Below are positions 30,206-40,860 of a stretch of DNA of 64,000 bases, piece after piece. The stretch lies in contig JACEEZ010025360.1 of NCBI GenBank assembly GCA_016584305.1, positions 270,501-334,500 on the forward strand. The letters are read 5' to 3'. A program made the position numbers and the translations under genes. Source of the stretch: Chionoecetes opilio (lineage: Eukaryota; Arthropoda; Malacostraca; Decapoda; Majidae). Position 1 is the stretch's first letter. Every line of letters starts with the position of its first letter. The notes below the pieces were generated by a model. That model saw only the letters and a program-made list of their open reading frames with translations, did no database searches and was not told where the DNA came from.

Positions 30206-30296
30206 ATAGTAAAAGCCTTATAACTCTGCACTGTATAACTCGGAATTTGATATAACTCGGCATGGCAAAGACAGTTTTTTTCTTTTTCTTTTTTTG

Positions 30297-30870
30297 GCCC
30301 TCGCCCGTGGTGGCGCAGACAGGATTGTTATAGTGACGCCCAGTGCCGGATCAAGAGCTGTGGGGGCCCTGCGGCTCAGCTTTTGTGGGGGCCCTATATT
30401 CGCACGAAAATTAAGCACTTTTGTGGGTATTTTGAGGCCTATGTTTGGCAAAGAACTATTAATGCATAGACTGGTATTCAGAGATAAAGGATGAAACAGA
30501 GACAGGCAAATATGTTTTTGTTTTGTAAATTGCCAATATTTTTAATATTACTGCTTAAAGCTAATATACATATGGTGGGGGCCCTGGGGCTAGAGCCCCG
30601 GTAGCCCCCCCGTTAATCCAGCCCTGGACTGACGCCTGTGATTAGAGGCTCATGCCACCCTCTGTGTCCTCCCATGCATTCACAGTCGAAGGTAGAGTTA
30701 ATGGACAGGGCATGTGGGTGTTCTTAGGCCCCTCGACGGTGCAGAAAGATTTCAAGTGGATTTATGGGTCTCACTCGGGATCGAACTCGGGTCTTCAAGA
30801 ACACCACCCGGTGACGCTAACCACTCTGCTACCGCCTCACCTAAACTGCATCTCATGGTTTTCACTCGGC
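30297..30870 (-). mobile_element. SINE family 1 in T1
   Basis: On the minus strand the A box (GGTAGCAGAGTGGTTAGCG) lies near 30825-30843 and the B box (GAGTTCGATCC) near 30780; the body is split by the hAT MITE at 30341-30628. Confidence 0.8.
30341..30628. mobile_element. hAT-type MITE inside a SINE
   Basis: Ends CAGTGCCGGATCAAG and, inverted, CAGGGCTGGATTAACGG; flanks GTGACGCC (30333-30340) and CTGACGCC (30629-30636). An uninterrupted version of the target, TAGTGACGCCTGTGATTAG, is in the SINE copies at 31320 and 62665. Length and ends fit a non-autonomous hAT element. Confidence 0.82.
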
Positions 30871-31107
30871 ATATCATGCCCTCACAACTTCTTGTGTGAA
30901 CATGTAAACAGAAAGTCAGCAAAAAATAATGTATCTCGGGATATTGATGTTATAACTGCATCTCTTCGTTTACACTCACTTACCGTTCACTGCTAAGTGT
31001 AGTTTTTATGCTTTTAATGTAAAACCATATCAGAGAAGGACATTGCATAGCTCGGCAAGGGCCAGAGCCCCTATCGTGCCGAGTTCTAAGGCTTTTACTG
31101 TATAGTA

Positions 31108-31173
31108 CAGTAAAAGCCCTATAACTCGGCACTGTATAACTCGGAATTTATATAACTCGGCATGGCAAAGACG

Positions 31174-31205
<32 letters not shown>

Positions 31206-31647
31206 CTATGCCTATAGCAGTGTAGGCAGTGAGCTCCATGGGTGGGATGGTAGGCCCTGGAGGGTCACTCGAGGGCTGTGATGGTTGGCCCTCGCCCGTG
31301 GTGGTGCAGGCAGGATTGTTATAGTGACGCCTGTGATTAGAGGCTCATGCCGCCCCCCTGTGTCCTCCCATGCACTCGCAGTCAAAGGTAGCGTTAATGG
31401 ACATGGCATAGTGTTGCAGTAATGAAGTGCTCAAGTGATGTAAAATTAGGTTGTACAGGTACAGTACACTCGATACAATATAGTATAGAGTTGTGATTAT
31501 AAAGTGATTAAAGTGATACCAGTGTTAAAATGCGACTGAGTCCCCCTAACATCTTCTACATGTTACAACAAGGCTCCCCTCTCCTTGGATTACATGCCTG
31601 CTGCTACCCGTTCATTGGTAAGTGTAGTTTTTATGCTTTTAAAGTAC

Positions 31648-31683
<36 letters not shown>

Positions 31684-31777
31684 CCCATATCAGAGGAGGA
31701 CATTGCATAACTCGGCACATTGAATAACTCGGCAAGGGCCAGAGCCCCTATCGTGCCGAGTTATAAGGCTTTTACTG
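31108..31777. mobile_element. Tigger-like MITE T2 carrying a SINE family 1 part
   Basis: Ends CAGTAAAAGCCCTATAACTCGG and, inverted, CAGTAAAAGCCTTATAACTCGG, separated from T1 by TATAGTA. The SINE (31172-31410, minus, poly-T at 31176-31200) starts at the same GGCATGGCAAAGAC site as in T1 and T3, but its tRNA head is lost. Confidence 0.83.
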
Positions 31778-31779
31778 TA

Positions 31780-31915
31780 TATCAATTTTTTAAACTATTT
31801 TAGCCTGATGATGCCAAGTGTCTTTTGGCGAAACGTTGCGCATAAACAACCCCAAGAATGACGAGTGTCTTTGTCACCCTGAAATGTCAAGATGTATCTA
31901 TATAAGAACACCAAC
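31780..31915 (+). mobile_element. Penelope-type terminal sequence, plus strand
   Basis: Matches 29880-29990 inverted: GCCTGATGATGCCAAGTG, GGCGAAACGTTGCGCATAAAC, CACCCTGAAATGTCAAGATG. Confidence 0.7.
31805..31834 (+). ncRNA. Hammerhead-like core in Penelope terminus (2)
   Basis: CTGATGA (31805-31811), stem-II-like GCCAA...TTGGC, then GAAAC (31830-31834). Same limits as the first copy. Confidence 0.4.
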
Positions 31916-31957
31916 TATATATATATATATATAATATTATATATATATATATAGTTG
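31916..31957. repeat. (TA)n microsatellite between Penelope ends
   Basis: Short TA run with two breaks; Penelope termini point toward it from both sides. Confidence 0.85.
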
Positions 31958-32881
31958 ATTTTCTTAGTTGGTAGTACATCTTGATATTTCAGGGTGACAA
32001 AGACACTCGTCATACTTGGGGTTGTTTATGCGCAACGTTTCGCCAAAGGCACTTGGCATCATCAGGCTAAAAATAGTTAAAAATTTAATATATTGCAATG
32101 CTAAAAAGCGAACATCTAAAAAATTATTTCTTAAGAAACAATAAAATATTCCTATATTATCTAAAATTTCTAACTAATAAATAAAATATAATTTGTACTT
32201 AACGGACCTTGGTGTGTATGCTGTCTGAGTTGGTAGAGGACTGAATGAACACTAGTTTCGTGGGTAACATTTCAGCTTGTGTGGGGCGATCGAACGAGAG
32301 TCGGGCAATCGAAACAGTGATAGTCATTGAGTATAGTAGTAGTTGGTGTGAAATGACTTGGTTATTAAGATCAGGGGACAGATGCTTGATGTGTATGGAT
32401 TCTAATAATTTAGTGTCACTAGGGTAGTGTGCCTTGGATAGGATACTAAAGTCATTCATAGAAAAAGGGTGATCTAAATCATGTGAGTGTGAGCGGATTG
32501 CAGATTGCGAAGGTGAAGAAATGGGTCGACCAGTACGTGCAGAAACACCTTTATGCTCAGAAAGCCTAAGGGTTAGATTCCTTGTCGTCTCGCCGACGTA
32601 TCTAGCGTTACAACTAGAACATTTGAATTCGTAAATTATGTTAGAAATAAGGGCTTTAGGTATAGAGTCTTTATATTTGAAATGAGTTCTTAAGGTAAAT
32701 GAATTAGTAAAAATAAATTCAAAATTTGTGAGTTAGGAAGATGTAACTTAAGTAGATCATTGAGTTTTTTCCGAATGGTGTAACTGAGATGGCCGTAAAA
32801 TGGGAGTTTAACATAGTGTGTGTCTAATATGGGTTCGGGTTCGTTCGACTCTGGGTTGAACTTTTTATCTAACCATCTCAA
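31958..32881 (-). pseudogene. Penelope-like element 3' part with GIY-YIG endonuclease
   Basis: The minus strand reads YVKLPFYGHLSYTIRKKLND (from about 32815), then IIYEFKCSSCNARYVGETT (about 32630-32580), RNLTLRLSEHKG, and DFSILSKAHYPSDTKLLESI. This is the C-terminal GIY-YIG nuclease of Penelope-like elements, with one or more frameshifts (near 32690 and 32460). Downstream, at 31975-32085, lies the terminal sequence with a hammerhead-like core. The RT is missing. The last 65 bases (32802-32868) recur inverted at 32888-32962. Confidence 0.8.
32037..32065 (-). ncRNA. Hammerhead-like core in Penelope terminus (3)
   Basis: The minus strand has CTGATGA, GCCAAGTGCCTTTGGC, then GAAAC, located downstream of the GIY-YIG remnant as expected for this element type. 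Confidence 0.42.
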
Positions 32882-32999
32882 AGTTCTTAGATAAAAAGTT
32901 CAACCCAGAGTCGAACGAACCCGAACCCATATTAGACACACACTATGTTAAACTCCCATTTTAGGGAGGGTAAGGTTAGGTTAGTTTAATGGTTTGATT

Positions 33000-33330
33000 A
33001 GGTTATCATTTGATGCTTTTACAAACGGTGTTTTTTTTAGTCAAAACGTCTAAAATGGGTATTTTTATAAATTTATCATTACTTTTTCGCATTGCAAAAA
33101 ACCACTTTTTTGAGGTTTCCACAGGAAAAAACTATCTATTAGGAAAAGCATCACATAATAAACAAAAAAAACCGAACTTGTCTGGAAATCTTGCAACAGT
33201 CATAAAGTAAATTTTTACCCAATACTGTACTGTGAAATACCAAACATCAAATACAGTGGTTGTGAGGGAGTGAAAATTATACATTCCTGTGAAATTTGAT
33301 AATACACAATAATTCAAAAGCAAGGGACTG

Positions 33331-33366
<36 letters not shown>

Positions 33367-33600
33367 CTAACACATAAATAGTAGTAGTACATGGGTTGTC
33401 ATGCCAGCCTCCCTCCCCCACCTCTCTGCTTCCTCCCCTCATACACGCTTTCTCAAATCCATAGCAATAACTTATTTGGGTTAACATTACATTTATGTAT
33501 TTTTCTTCTAATTCTGCTCATTGCTGATACTTGTTGAAGCTATTATTTCATCACCTCTCTCTCTCTCATTTTTCCCTCTGTAATATGTGAAATAAAACAT
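33000..33600. other. Unassigned stretch with (GA)n
   Basis: TTAGG-like bits near 32970-33000, a (GA)n run at 33336-33364, otherwise nothing recognised. Confidence 0.5.
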
Positions 33601-33625
33601 TGAACACGATCACTCATGAAGTGGT

Positions 33626-33631
33626 TTTATT
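33626..33631 (-). terminator. Polyadenylation signal of zinc-finger gene 2
   Basis: AATAAA on the minus strand, about 20 bases past the stop codon. Confidence 0.5.
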
Positions 33632-33649
33632 GATATTCTTAACAACACC

Positions 33650-34581
33650 TCACAAGTGCCGTTGTGTATGTTTAGCAAGCCTGCCCTTGGTAAGGAAACC
33701 CTTGTCGCAAACATCACACTTGTACTTCCTTTCACCGGTGTGGGTGAGCATGTGTGTGGTAAGATTGTACTTATGGATAAACGTTTTCCCACACTCCTGA
33801 CACTGAAAGTTTCTCTCACCAGTGTGGATGAGCATGTGTTTGTTAAAACTGCTCTTGTGGGTAAATGATTTCCCACACTCCTGACACTCAAAGTTTATCG
33901 CACCAGTGTGGGTGAGCAAGTGCGAGTTTAGATTGCTCTTGTGGGTAAATGATTTATCACACTCCTGACACTGAAAGTTTCTCTCACCAGTGTGGGTGAG
34001 CAAGTGTGCATTTAGACTGTTCTTGTGGGTAAATGTTTTCTTACACTCCTGACACTCAAAGTTTCTCTCGCCAGTGTGGATGCGGATGTGCATGCTTAGA
34101 CTGCTCTTCTGGGTATATGTTTTCCCACACTCCTGACACTTAAAGTTTCTCTCACCAGTGTGGGTGACCATGTGTGTATTAAGACTGCTCTTCTGGGTAA
34201 ATGTTTTCCCACACTCTTGGCACTGAAAGTTTCTCTCACCAGTGTGGGTGTCCATGTGTTTATTAAGACCGCTCTGGTGGGGAAATGTTTTCCTACACTC
34301 CTGACACTCAAAGTTTCTTCACCAGTGTGGATGAGCATGTGTGTGTTAAGATTGCCCTTCTGGGTAAATGTTTTCCTACACTCTTGACACTCAAAGTCTC
34401 TCACACCAGTGTGGGTGGGCATGTGGCTCCTAAGAGCACCCTTATGAGTGAACACTTTCCAACAGTGGTCACACCTCAGCCCTGTCTTGCGTATATGGGT
34501 GAGGATGTGTGTATTAATGTGAGCCTTGCTGGAACACACTTTTCCACAGTGGTCACAAGTGTAGGTCCTCACGCCCTCCAT
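33650..34581 (-). CDS. C2H2 zinc-finger protein, eleven fingers, one frameshift (gene 2)
   Basis: The start is the ATG at 34581 (MEGVRTYTC); the open frame reaches 34644, but only through a TTG codon. Three fingers (CDHCGKVC, CDHCWKVF, CQECRKTF) read in the first frame. Then the linker has TTCTTCACC where all its sister linkers have TTCTCTCACC, a net one-base loss near 34319. Eight more fingers continue in the next frame to 33650, seven of the CQECGKTF type and a last CDVCDKGF. Linkers are HTGERNF, close to the classic TGEKP. It is probably a nuclear DNA-binding regulator. The single lesion may be an assembly error or a recent pseudogene. A splice acceptor and UTR shared with gene 1 lie at 34760. 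Confidence 0.85.
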
Positions 34582-34760
34582 TGCAGCACTACTTCTGCCA
34601 GCACACCTGTGGTAGAGAGAGCGAGGCGTCACCTGGTCCTGCAAGAACCCTGGTGGAGGCCGGCCAGGCTGCCCCAGGGATGAACCAAGTGTTCCCTAAT
34701 ACAAGGGAAGCCGGAAGGAGTCGTGGCGTGGGCGCCGACCTGGACTCTTCACCTCAGCAC
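34582..34760 (-). other. 5' UTR of zinc-finger gene 2 with splice acceptors
   Basis: The minus strand has AATGTTACAG then GTGCTGAGG at 34760, as in gene 1. A second acceptor-like site, CTCTCTCTACCACAG, precedes GTGTGCTGGCAG 31 bases before the ATG; gene 1 shares GTGTGCTGGCA but not the pyrimidine tract. Confidence 0.55.
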
Positions 34761-34769
34761 CTGTAACAT

Positions 34770-35300
34770 TGGTGGTTGTCAGCACACAAACAGGGACGTG
34801 CCTCCAGCTAACACCTAGCTAGTGCTTCCAGCCAAGGAGTAAGGCAAGCACAGGAGCCTCACGCCACCACTCTACATGGTTGAGGAGTATAGTGAGTGGC
34901 TAGTGACCTTCAATGCAGGCAAGTGTAGCTAGGCCTTGCACATCAGGCACAACAACCCTTAAAAATGTTATCAGTGTGGTGTCTGTCTGTCACTTTATCA
35001 TACGTTTAGTCCATCTATAAGACTTTAAGTGTCCATGGCCGTATGAACTAATGAATAGTTGTTCAACCTCACAGTGTAAAATGAACAACATATTACATAT
35101 ACACGGGGGTACATACCCAACATGCATTTTCCTAACGTTGATCGCTATGTACACGACAAAGGCAAAATATCCAGTCAGTCTGTAAAGCAATTAAGTGTGT
35201 GATTAGCGCGGCCCAAAACCGTAGCCGGGATGGAAGGAAATCTTTCGTTATTAGGCACCACCAATTTTGAGGCCGAAATTGGTTTTCCTGAGTAACATTG
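34770..35300. other. Unassigned stretch upstream of zinc-finger gene 2
   Basis: No ORF or repeat recognised; could be intron or promoter of the zinc-finger gene. Confidence 0.4.
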
Positions 35301-35306
35301 ATGTGT

Positions 35307-35800
35307 TTACCTAGTTGTACCTAGTTGTGTTTTACAGGGCCTGAGCTACACTGGTCTACATCTACATTTATCCAGTCTTTCCTTCAATTGGTGCACATTA
35401 TGTGCTGATATCACCTCCTCATTTAGACCATTCCAAACTTCTACTTTTCTATGAGGGAAGCTGTACTTCTTTATGTTGTTCAGGCATCTCCCTTTTCCTA
35501 GTTGTTTTGTATGTCCTCTTGTGTATCGACCTTCTCTTTGTTTCCGAGTCAGTAGTCTCTCATTGTCTGTTTCTTCCATCATTGTTATCAGCTTGAAAAT
35601 TGTTATTAAGTCTCCTCTTTCTCTTCTCTGCTCGAGTGTTGGTAACTTTATTTCCTTCAATCTTTCCTCATAAGAAAGTTTTTCTAGCCCTGGTACCATC
35701 TTTGTTGCCATTCTCTGTATCCTCTCTAACTTTTTTACATGCTTCTTTCTATATGGGATCCATACAATGGCAGCATATTCCATTTTTGGTCGGATCATTA
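35307..35800 (-). mobile_element. CR1-like LINE, ORF2 C-terminus and 3' end
   Basis: The minus strand has a 150-codon open frame: MIRPKMEYAAIVW, KKHVKKLERIQRMATKMVP, LPTLEQRRERGDLI, then ARKQ-like and SFPHRKVEVWNGL, the usual C-terminus of CR1/Jockey-group ORF2. The 3' end is ACAACTAGGTACAACTAGGTAA. A shorter copy is at 14995-15240. Both copies lie upstream of a zinc-finger paralog in the same orientation. Confidence 0.82.
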
Positions 35801-35802
35801 TA

Positions 35803-36165
35803 CAGCACCCTCCCGAGCTTAGCGCTTGCTTTCTTCCGGAGGCATAGCGCTAAACTTGAGGATAGCAAAATTCGGGTATTGAAAACACTGAAAAAATGCA
35901 TATTTACTCCGGTGCAAGATGTATCTACTGTATTTTGCTGCTTATAAGACACCTTCAAATACTCCGAAAATACCCTGAGCCCCTGTCCACCCAGCAGTGA
36001 ATGGGTACCAGGTGTTAGCCAGGGGTTTGTGACCCGCCTCCCGTGGGTGGTGACCCACCTCCTGGGGTGTTGGCTTCGGCCAACACTAGATTAGAGGAGA
36101 GGAGGAGGAGGAGGAGGAGGAGGAGGAGGAGGAGGAGGGGGAGGAGGAGGAGGCGAATTGAGGAC
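35803..36165 (+). mobile_element. MITE tip, TATAAGAC repeat, SINE family 2 and (GGA)n
   Basis: 35803-35875 is like the CGAAACTCGGG MITE end at 13408. 35927-35965 is the TATAAGAC repeat. 35970-36090 is the SINE family 2 core (CCCCTGTCCACCCAGCAGTG, GGTGTTGGCTTCGGCCAAC). 36095-36151 is (GGA)n. Confidence 0.65.
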
Positions 36166-36195
36166 CTACGAAAGGTTTACTTGATTTTGATATTA

Positions 36196-39100
36196 CAGGG
36201 GCCTATTCTTCATAGACCGGGGCCCCCATAACTTAAGAGATTTAGGTTTCATCTAGGATTGCCCAAAACCCTGCGTCCAAGGTTCGGGGAAAGTCTAAGA
36301 GCCCCAAAGCGGCGGCTTAGGACGAAGCGCTGAGCGCACATTTAGCAAAGTCAATTTTGGGGATTCTGAAATATCATACAAGGTCATCGAAAGGTATAAA
36401 AATATAAAAAACAAAAGTTTAAATATTTTATGAAAATTTGTGAAGATAAAAAAAAAAAATTTCATTATAAAGGATAATTGTCCCATAATGAAAACTTTCC
36501 CTTTCAAAAAGACAAAAACATTGACATGGTTTTCGCTCAAAAAAGAGGAAAAGATATTGTTTTCAGGACGACTGACGAGACTTTTCATCCTTGGGCAGCT
36601 TTTTAAGAAAGGAAAAATGCCCCTATGTCCGCGAGGGGAATTTTTCCATCCCGAGATGATGGCGAAGAGAAAGGGCAGAGCCTGACAGGCCTCCCCAAAC
36701 CCAATGATGCCGCTTTCCATAGCGAGATACGTCAAGGACTACCGGTATAAGGATGAGGACTTCGCGGTCTTTTTCAAGACCCCGACTATTTTTTCCTGGC
36801 CCTACAATAGGGCTTTTCTAATGGAGATGGGGTTATAATGGACGAGAGTTTGCGGTCGTTTCTGAGACACCGACAATTTTTTCTTGGCCTACAATGGGTG
36901 CTTGTTTTTTATGAAGTTTTTTTTTGGAAAACCCCATTAAATTTTTTTTTTTAAGATACTTTGGGGTTAAGGTTGGGTTAGGTTTCTTTAAAAAACCCTT
37001 TTGGGGTGGGTTTTATTTTATTTAAAAAAACCCTTTCAGTTGGGTTTAGGTTTTTTAAAAAAACCTATAGTTTAGGTGGGTTTCATAAAAACCCTATATG
37101 TTTGGGCAAGTTTATTTAAAAAACCCTTTACATTTAGGTTAGGTTTTCTTTAAAACCCTATAAGAGGTTAAGTTTTTTTTTTTTCATTATTTTTTTTTTT
37201 TTTTTTTTTTTGCGCAAAAAAAAACTATCTCCTTTAGAGCAAGCCCCTTTGTGGCCAAGAAAAAATAGCGGTGTCTCGTAAACGACCGCGAAACCTCCCC
37301 CATATTCCCGGAGATAGTTTTATTTTGCGCAAAACAGTTAAAAAAAAAAACAAATCATACAAATTTTCATGGTCCCATTTCCATTAAAAAACTATCCCAT
37401 CAGAAAAGATAAAACTGGCCGGGAAAGATTTGTCAGTTATAGGTTTTAATAAAACCTATAAGTTATTTAGATATATTTGGGGGTTTAAGGTTAGGGGAAA
37501 ATTTTAAAAACAAAGGCCCCACCCTATCTTTTTTTAAGCCAACAAGTTGGGGGAATGGGGGGAAACCGGGGTTTTTGGGTGGGGAGCAACACAAGGGAAA
37601 TAGGCCCCCCAAAAAACCCTAAATGGGGAATTTTCCCTATTTCATGAATTTTGGGGGAAAAATTTCCCGATTAAGTCTATGTAGGGGGAAAAATTTTTCC
37701 CTTTTTTGGGGTTTTTTGGGGAGCCATTTTCCCTTTATGAGTGTGCTCCTTTTGTGGGGGAGCACACAAAAAGGGAAATATTTCCCCGAGCCCAAAACTA
37801 GGGAAATTCCCAGTTTAAATTTTTTTTTTGGGGGGGGGAATATTTCCTATGGTGGCTTCCCACCAAAAACCCCAGGTTTCCACCAGTCCCCAAGTTCGGG
37901 CCAAAAGAAGAAGTAGGGATGAGTTTTATTCAAAGAAGACAAATCTACAGACCAACCCTAGCCCCCCTCTGGCCGGGGCTGTGCATAACCCTAACCTACC
38001 GCCTGCCCCAACCTAACCTAAAGGCCGGCCACGGGGAAATTTTTCCGGCATCTTTGGGATTTTTCTACCAAAAGAGCCGTAGAGTGGCAAAAATATGCGC
38101 GTTCGTCACACGGGGTTTCAGAAGAGATTTCTACGGCATCTTTGGGGGCCCGCAAAACCCAAAAATAAATAATTAACATTATGGATCGCTGAAATTTTAA
38201 ATCGACCATGTAGCAAAGAAGGACGGCATCATTAAAAAAACAGAGTTTAAAGCAGAAGTAATACGTAGAGCCCAAAATTTTTGCAGCTTAGGTGGAGACC
38301 TTGTTTTAAGATTTTTAGGTTATTTTGGTTTCATTAAAACCTAAAAGGTTAGGTTTGGTTTCAAAAACCTATAAGACCCTGATAATTTTTCCCCGGGAAA
38401 ATTTAAGGCTTTTTCTGATGGGGGACACAGTGTACCTAAGTACAATTACAGTTTGCAATCACAGTTATGGAAACGGGGCCATAAAATTTAGTGAAAATTT
38501 TTTTTTTTTTTTTTTAAATTTGGTTTTCGCAAATAAAACTATCTCCATTAGAAAATGACCTATGAAGACCCGGAAAAAAAAAAGTCGGTGTCTTGAAAAA
38601 AGACCCCGGGAAATCCGTCCATTTTTACCAAATTGCTGAGAGGTTCGTTTAGTTAGGTTAGGTTTGATTTAGGTTAGTTTAAGGGTTTAGGGTTTTTTAA
38701 GCTTAGGGTAGATTTTGGGTTAGGGTTTTGTTGATTTTTTAGGTTTTAAAAAAATAAATTTGATGGTGCGGATTTTCCCGGGTGGTTGGCACCCCAACTT
38801 GCGGAATATTTTTGTTTGGGTTTTTGGTCATCCTCGAGCCTGAAATTTAACCCGTTTCATGTGCAGATTTTTCATTTTGGCTTTTAACCCAATTCCCCTG
38901 GGGCAATTGAATAATAATGCGATAATTACTACCTAAATTAGTTCTTCAACCAAAAATGTTAAGTTAGGGGTTTGAGGTGGGGTTTTTTTTGGGATATTAA
39001 AGATGATATCAAGAAAAATAGAAAATTACAAGACTCGGAGGGGGGAGAAAAAGAGTTTTTGGATATTGTTCCAGGCTTAATAAATCACGACTTTTTCCAT

Positions 39101-39638
39101 TTTTTTAAATTTTTTTTTTAGGACCTATCTAAATCGCTTTTTTTTCAACATGATACCTTCTCATCAAAAAGTTTGGGGAGGATGACTTAATCTGTACAGA
39201 TACAGATATCAAGGAGGAGGAAAATGACCACCTCAAAAAAAGTAATAATAACAACCGGACTTGATCTGCACTGACGCCGTTTTTCAGTTTGTTGCATTTA
39301 ATTTTTCCCCCTAGTCTGACATATATAATCCCTTTTCGGTCCAAAACGGGATCGCTTGATTAGTTATGTATCAACAAGTTCGTCCAGTACATCTATCCTG
39401 TCACGAAAAGTTCTCAGGAGTGGGTGGAGCACTCCATGTTTACGTCTTAGGACGAGTCTGAGATGCCGCCCTGCTCACTAGGAGACCTCACACCCTGTCC
39501 TAGCCAAACATCGAAATTAGGACGAGTCTTAGCGATTTAGGATGCGCTCGAAATGATTTAGGACGCCGGCCGCCATATTTAAGACTCGAGCGAGTCTTAA
39601 GACGAATCCTAAATCTCTATAAGCATGGGCCCAGGCCT
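36196..39638. mobile_element. Non-coding element with short inverted ends
   Basis: The left end GGGGCCCCCATAACTTAAGAG then ATTTAGG pairs with the inverted right end GGGCCCATGCTTATAGAG then ATTTAGG. The interior is rich in TTAGGTTAGG and TTTAAAAACCC runs with poly-T/A tracts and shows no protein motif. It is probably a non-autonomous DNA transposon of about 3.4 kb; superfamily unknown. Confidence 0.55.
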
Positions 39639-39641
39639 TTA

Positions 39642-39985
39642 AAGCGGCTGCTCCTGTAGAGAAAAACACAAACAAAAGGAAAAACACAACACAAAACTAC
39701 ACACAAGCTATACTAAGCCTAATACTATACTAAGCGGTAGAGGTCACAAGAAGAGGAACGAGACAAAAGCGATGCAGGTCATGAGAAAAGGAAGAAGGTG
39801 GAATTGTGTTAACAAAGCAGACGTATTCCTCAAATCCACCTCCTGAAAATGTTCTGTCTCCAAAATTATTGATTTGCAACGGAAAACTCAAAGAGAGGAG
39901 GCTCTTAGAATCCAAAAAGGTTAACAGAAACCATATTCCTAATTGTGTAGGGAATTTCGGTCCTAGTGTAAAATAATACCATGTC
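39642..39985. repeat. Dispersed repeats shared with 12.8 kb and 58.2-58.7 kb
   Basis: 39642-39760 matches 12840-12945. 39755-39985 is a diverged copy of the family at 58143-58330 and 58565-58760 (AAAGCGATGCAGGTCA ... CCTAATTGTGTAGGGAA). Confidence 0.65.
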
Positions 39986-39987
39986 TC

Positions 39988-40062
39988 CAAGTGGCGTTAT
40001 CGGTGACTCGAGTTTGATCCTCGATGAGGGCTGTAAAATCAACTTTAAATCTTTCTCATCTG
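39988..40062 (+). mobile_element. SINE family 1 head fragment
   Basis: AAGTGGCGTTATCGGTGACTC, GAGTTTGATCC and GGGCTGTAAAATC match 13095-13165. The body appears to resume at 40467, so the minus-strand SINE between is probably an insertion. Confidence 0.6.
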
Positions 40063-40084
40063 TACGTACAATGTCGTACATACG

Positions 40085-40437
40085 ACTATTTTTTTTTTTT
40101 TTTTTTTTTTTTTCCCCCATTTGTGCCTATAGCGCCCGTAGGCAGTGGTGACCCAGGGCTCGGATGGTAGGCTCTGGAGGTTCACTTGAGGGCTGTGATG
40201 GTTGGTCCTCGCCCGTGGTGGCGCAGGCAGGATTGTTATAGTGACGCCTGTGATTAGAGGCTCATGCCCCCTGTGTCCGATGCACTCCCAATCGAAGGTA
40301 GAGTTAATGGGCAGGGCATGTGGGTGTTCTTAGGCCACTCGATGGTGCAGAAAGGTTTTGGTTTTCGTCGGGGATCGAACTCAGGTCACCGAGAACGCCA
40401 GTCGGAGACGCTAACCACTCTGCTACCACATCCCCAA
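40085..40437 (-). mobile_element. SINE family 1, best full-length copy
   Basis: The minus strand begins GGGGATGTGGTAGCAGAGTG (A box), then GAGTTCGATCCCCGAC (B box), a ~200-bp body (GGCCTAAGAACACCC, CCATTAACTCTACC, GAGCCTCTAATCACAGGCG, CACCACGGGCGAGG) and a poly-A tail of ~25 (40089-40113). The tRNA-derived head plus A tail define a SINE. Other copies: 12972, 30297, 31172, 40467, 61070, 62440. Confidence 0.88.
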
Positions 40438-40464
40438 ATAGCGATACTTGATCTTGATATTACC

Positions 40465-40725
40465 GCGAGGTATAAAACCTTTCTCTGCACCGTCGAGTGG
40501 CCTACAAACACCCACATGCTGCTCATTAACTCTACCCTCGATTGCGAATGCATCAGAGGACACAGGGGGGCGGCATGAGTCTCTAATCACCGGCGTTACT
40601 ATAAAAATTCTGCCTGCGCCACCACGGGCGAGGGCCAACCATCACAGCCCTTGAGTGAACCTCCAGGTTCTACCATCAGAGCCCTGGAGGTCACTGCCGA
40701 CACACGCTATAAGCACGCACACAAA
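40465..40725 (+). mobile_element. SINE family 1 body
   Basis: From CTCTGCACCGTCGAGTGGCC to an A-rich end, plus orientation, lacking the tRNA head. Confidence 0.8.
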
Positions 40726-40729
40726 AAAA

Positions 40730-40860
40730 AAAAACGTGTACGAAGCAGCGCGAAAATCGGGGAGAAAATGCGCGATGTCGATTCGGGATGGTAAGAATTT
40801 AGGACTCGGCTCGAAACTTGCATAGCGTGAAACTCGGGAGGGTAGTGTAGTAATTATCTT
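40730..40860. mobile_element. MITE end with CGAAACTCGGG repeats
   Basis: Matches 13408-13535, again right behind a plus-strand SINE family 1, ending GAAACTCGGGAGGGTAGTGTAG. Confidence 0.55.

Larger units (their letters stand above)
30207..31100. mobile_element. Tigger-like MITE T1 carrying SINE family 1
   Basis: The left end is AGTAAAAGCCTTATAACTC and the right end is GCCGAGTTCTAAGGCTTTTACTG, next to TA. SINE family 1 (minus) starts right after GGCATGGCAAAGAC and ends at the same flank (CTAAACTGCATCTCATGG) as in copy T3. A 288-bp hAT MITE lies within the SINE. Confidence 0.85.
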
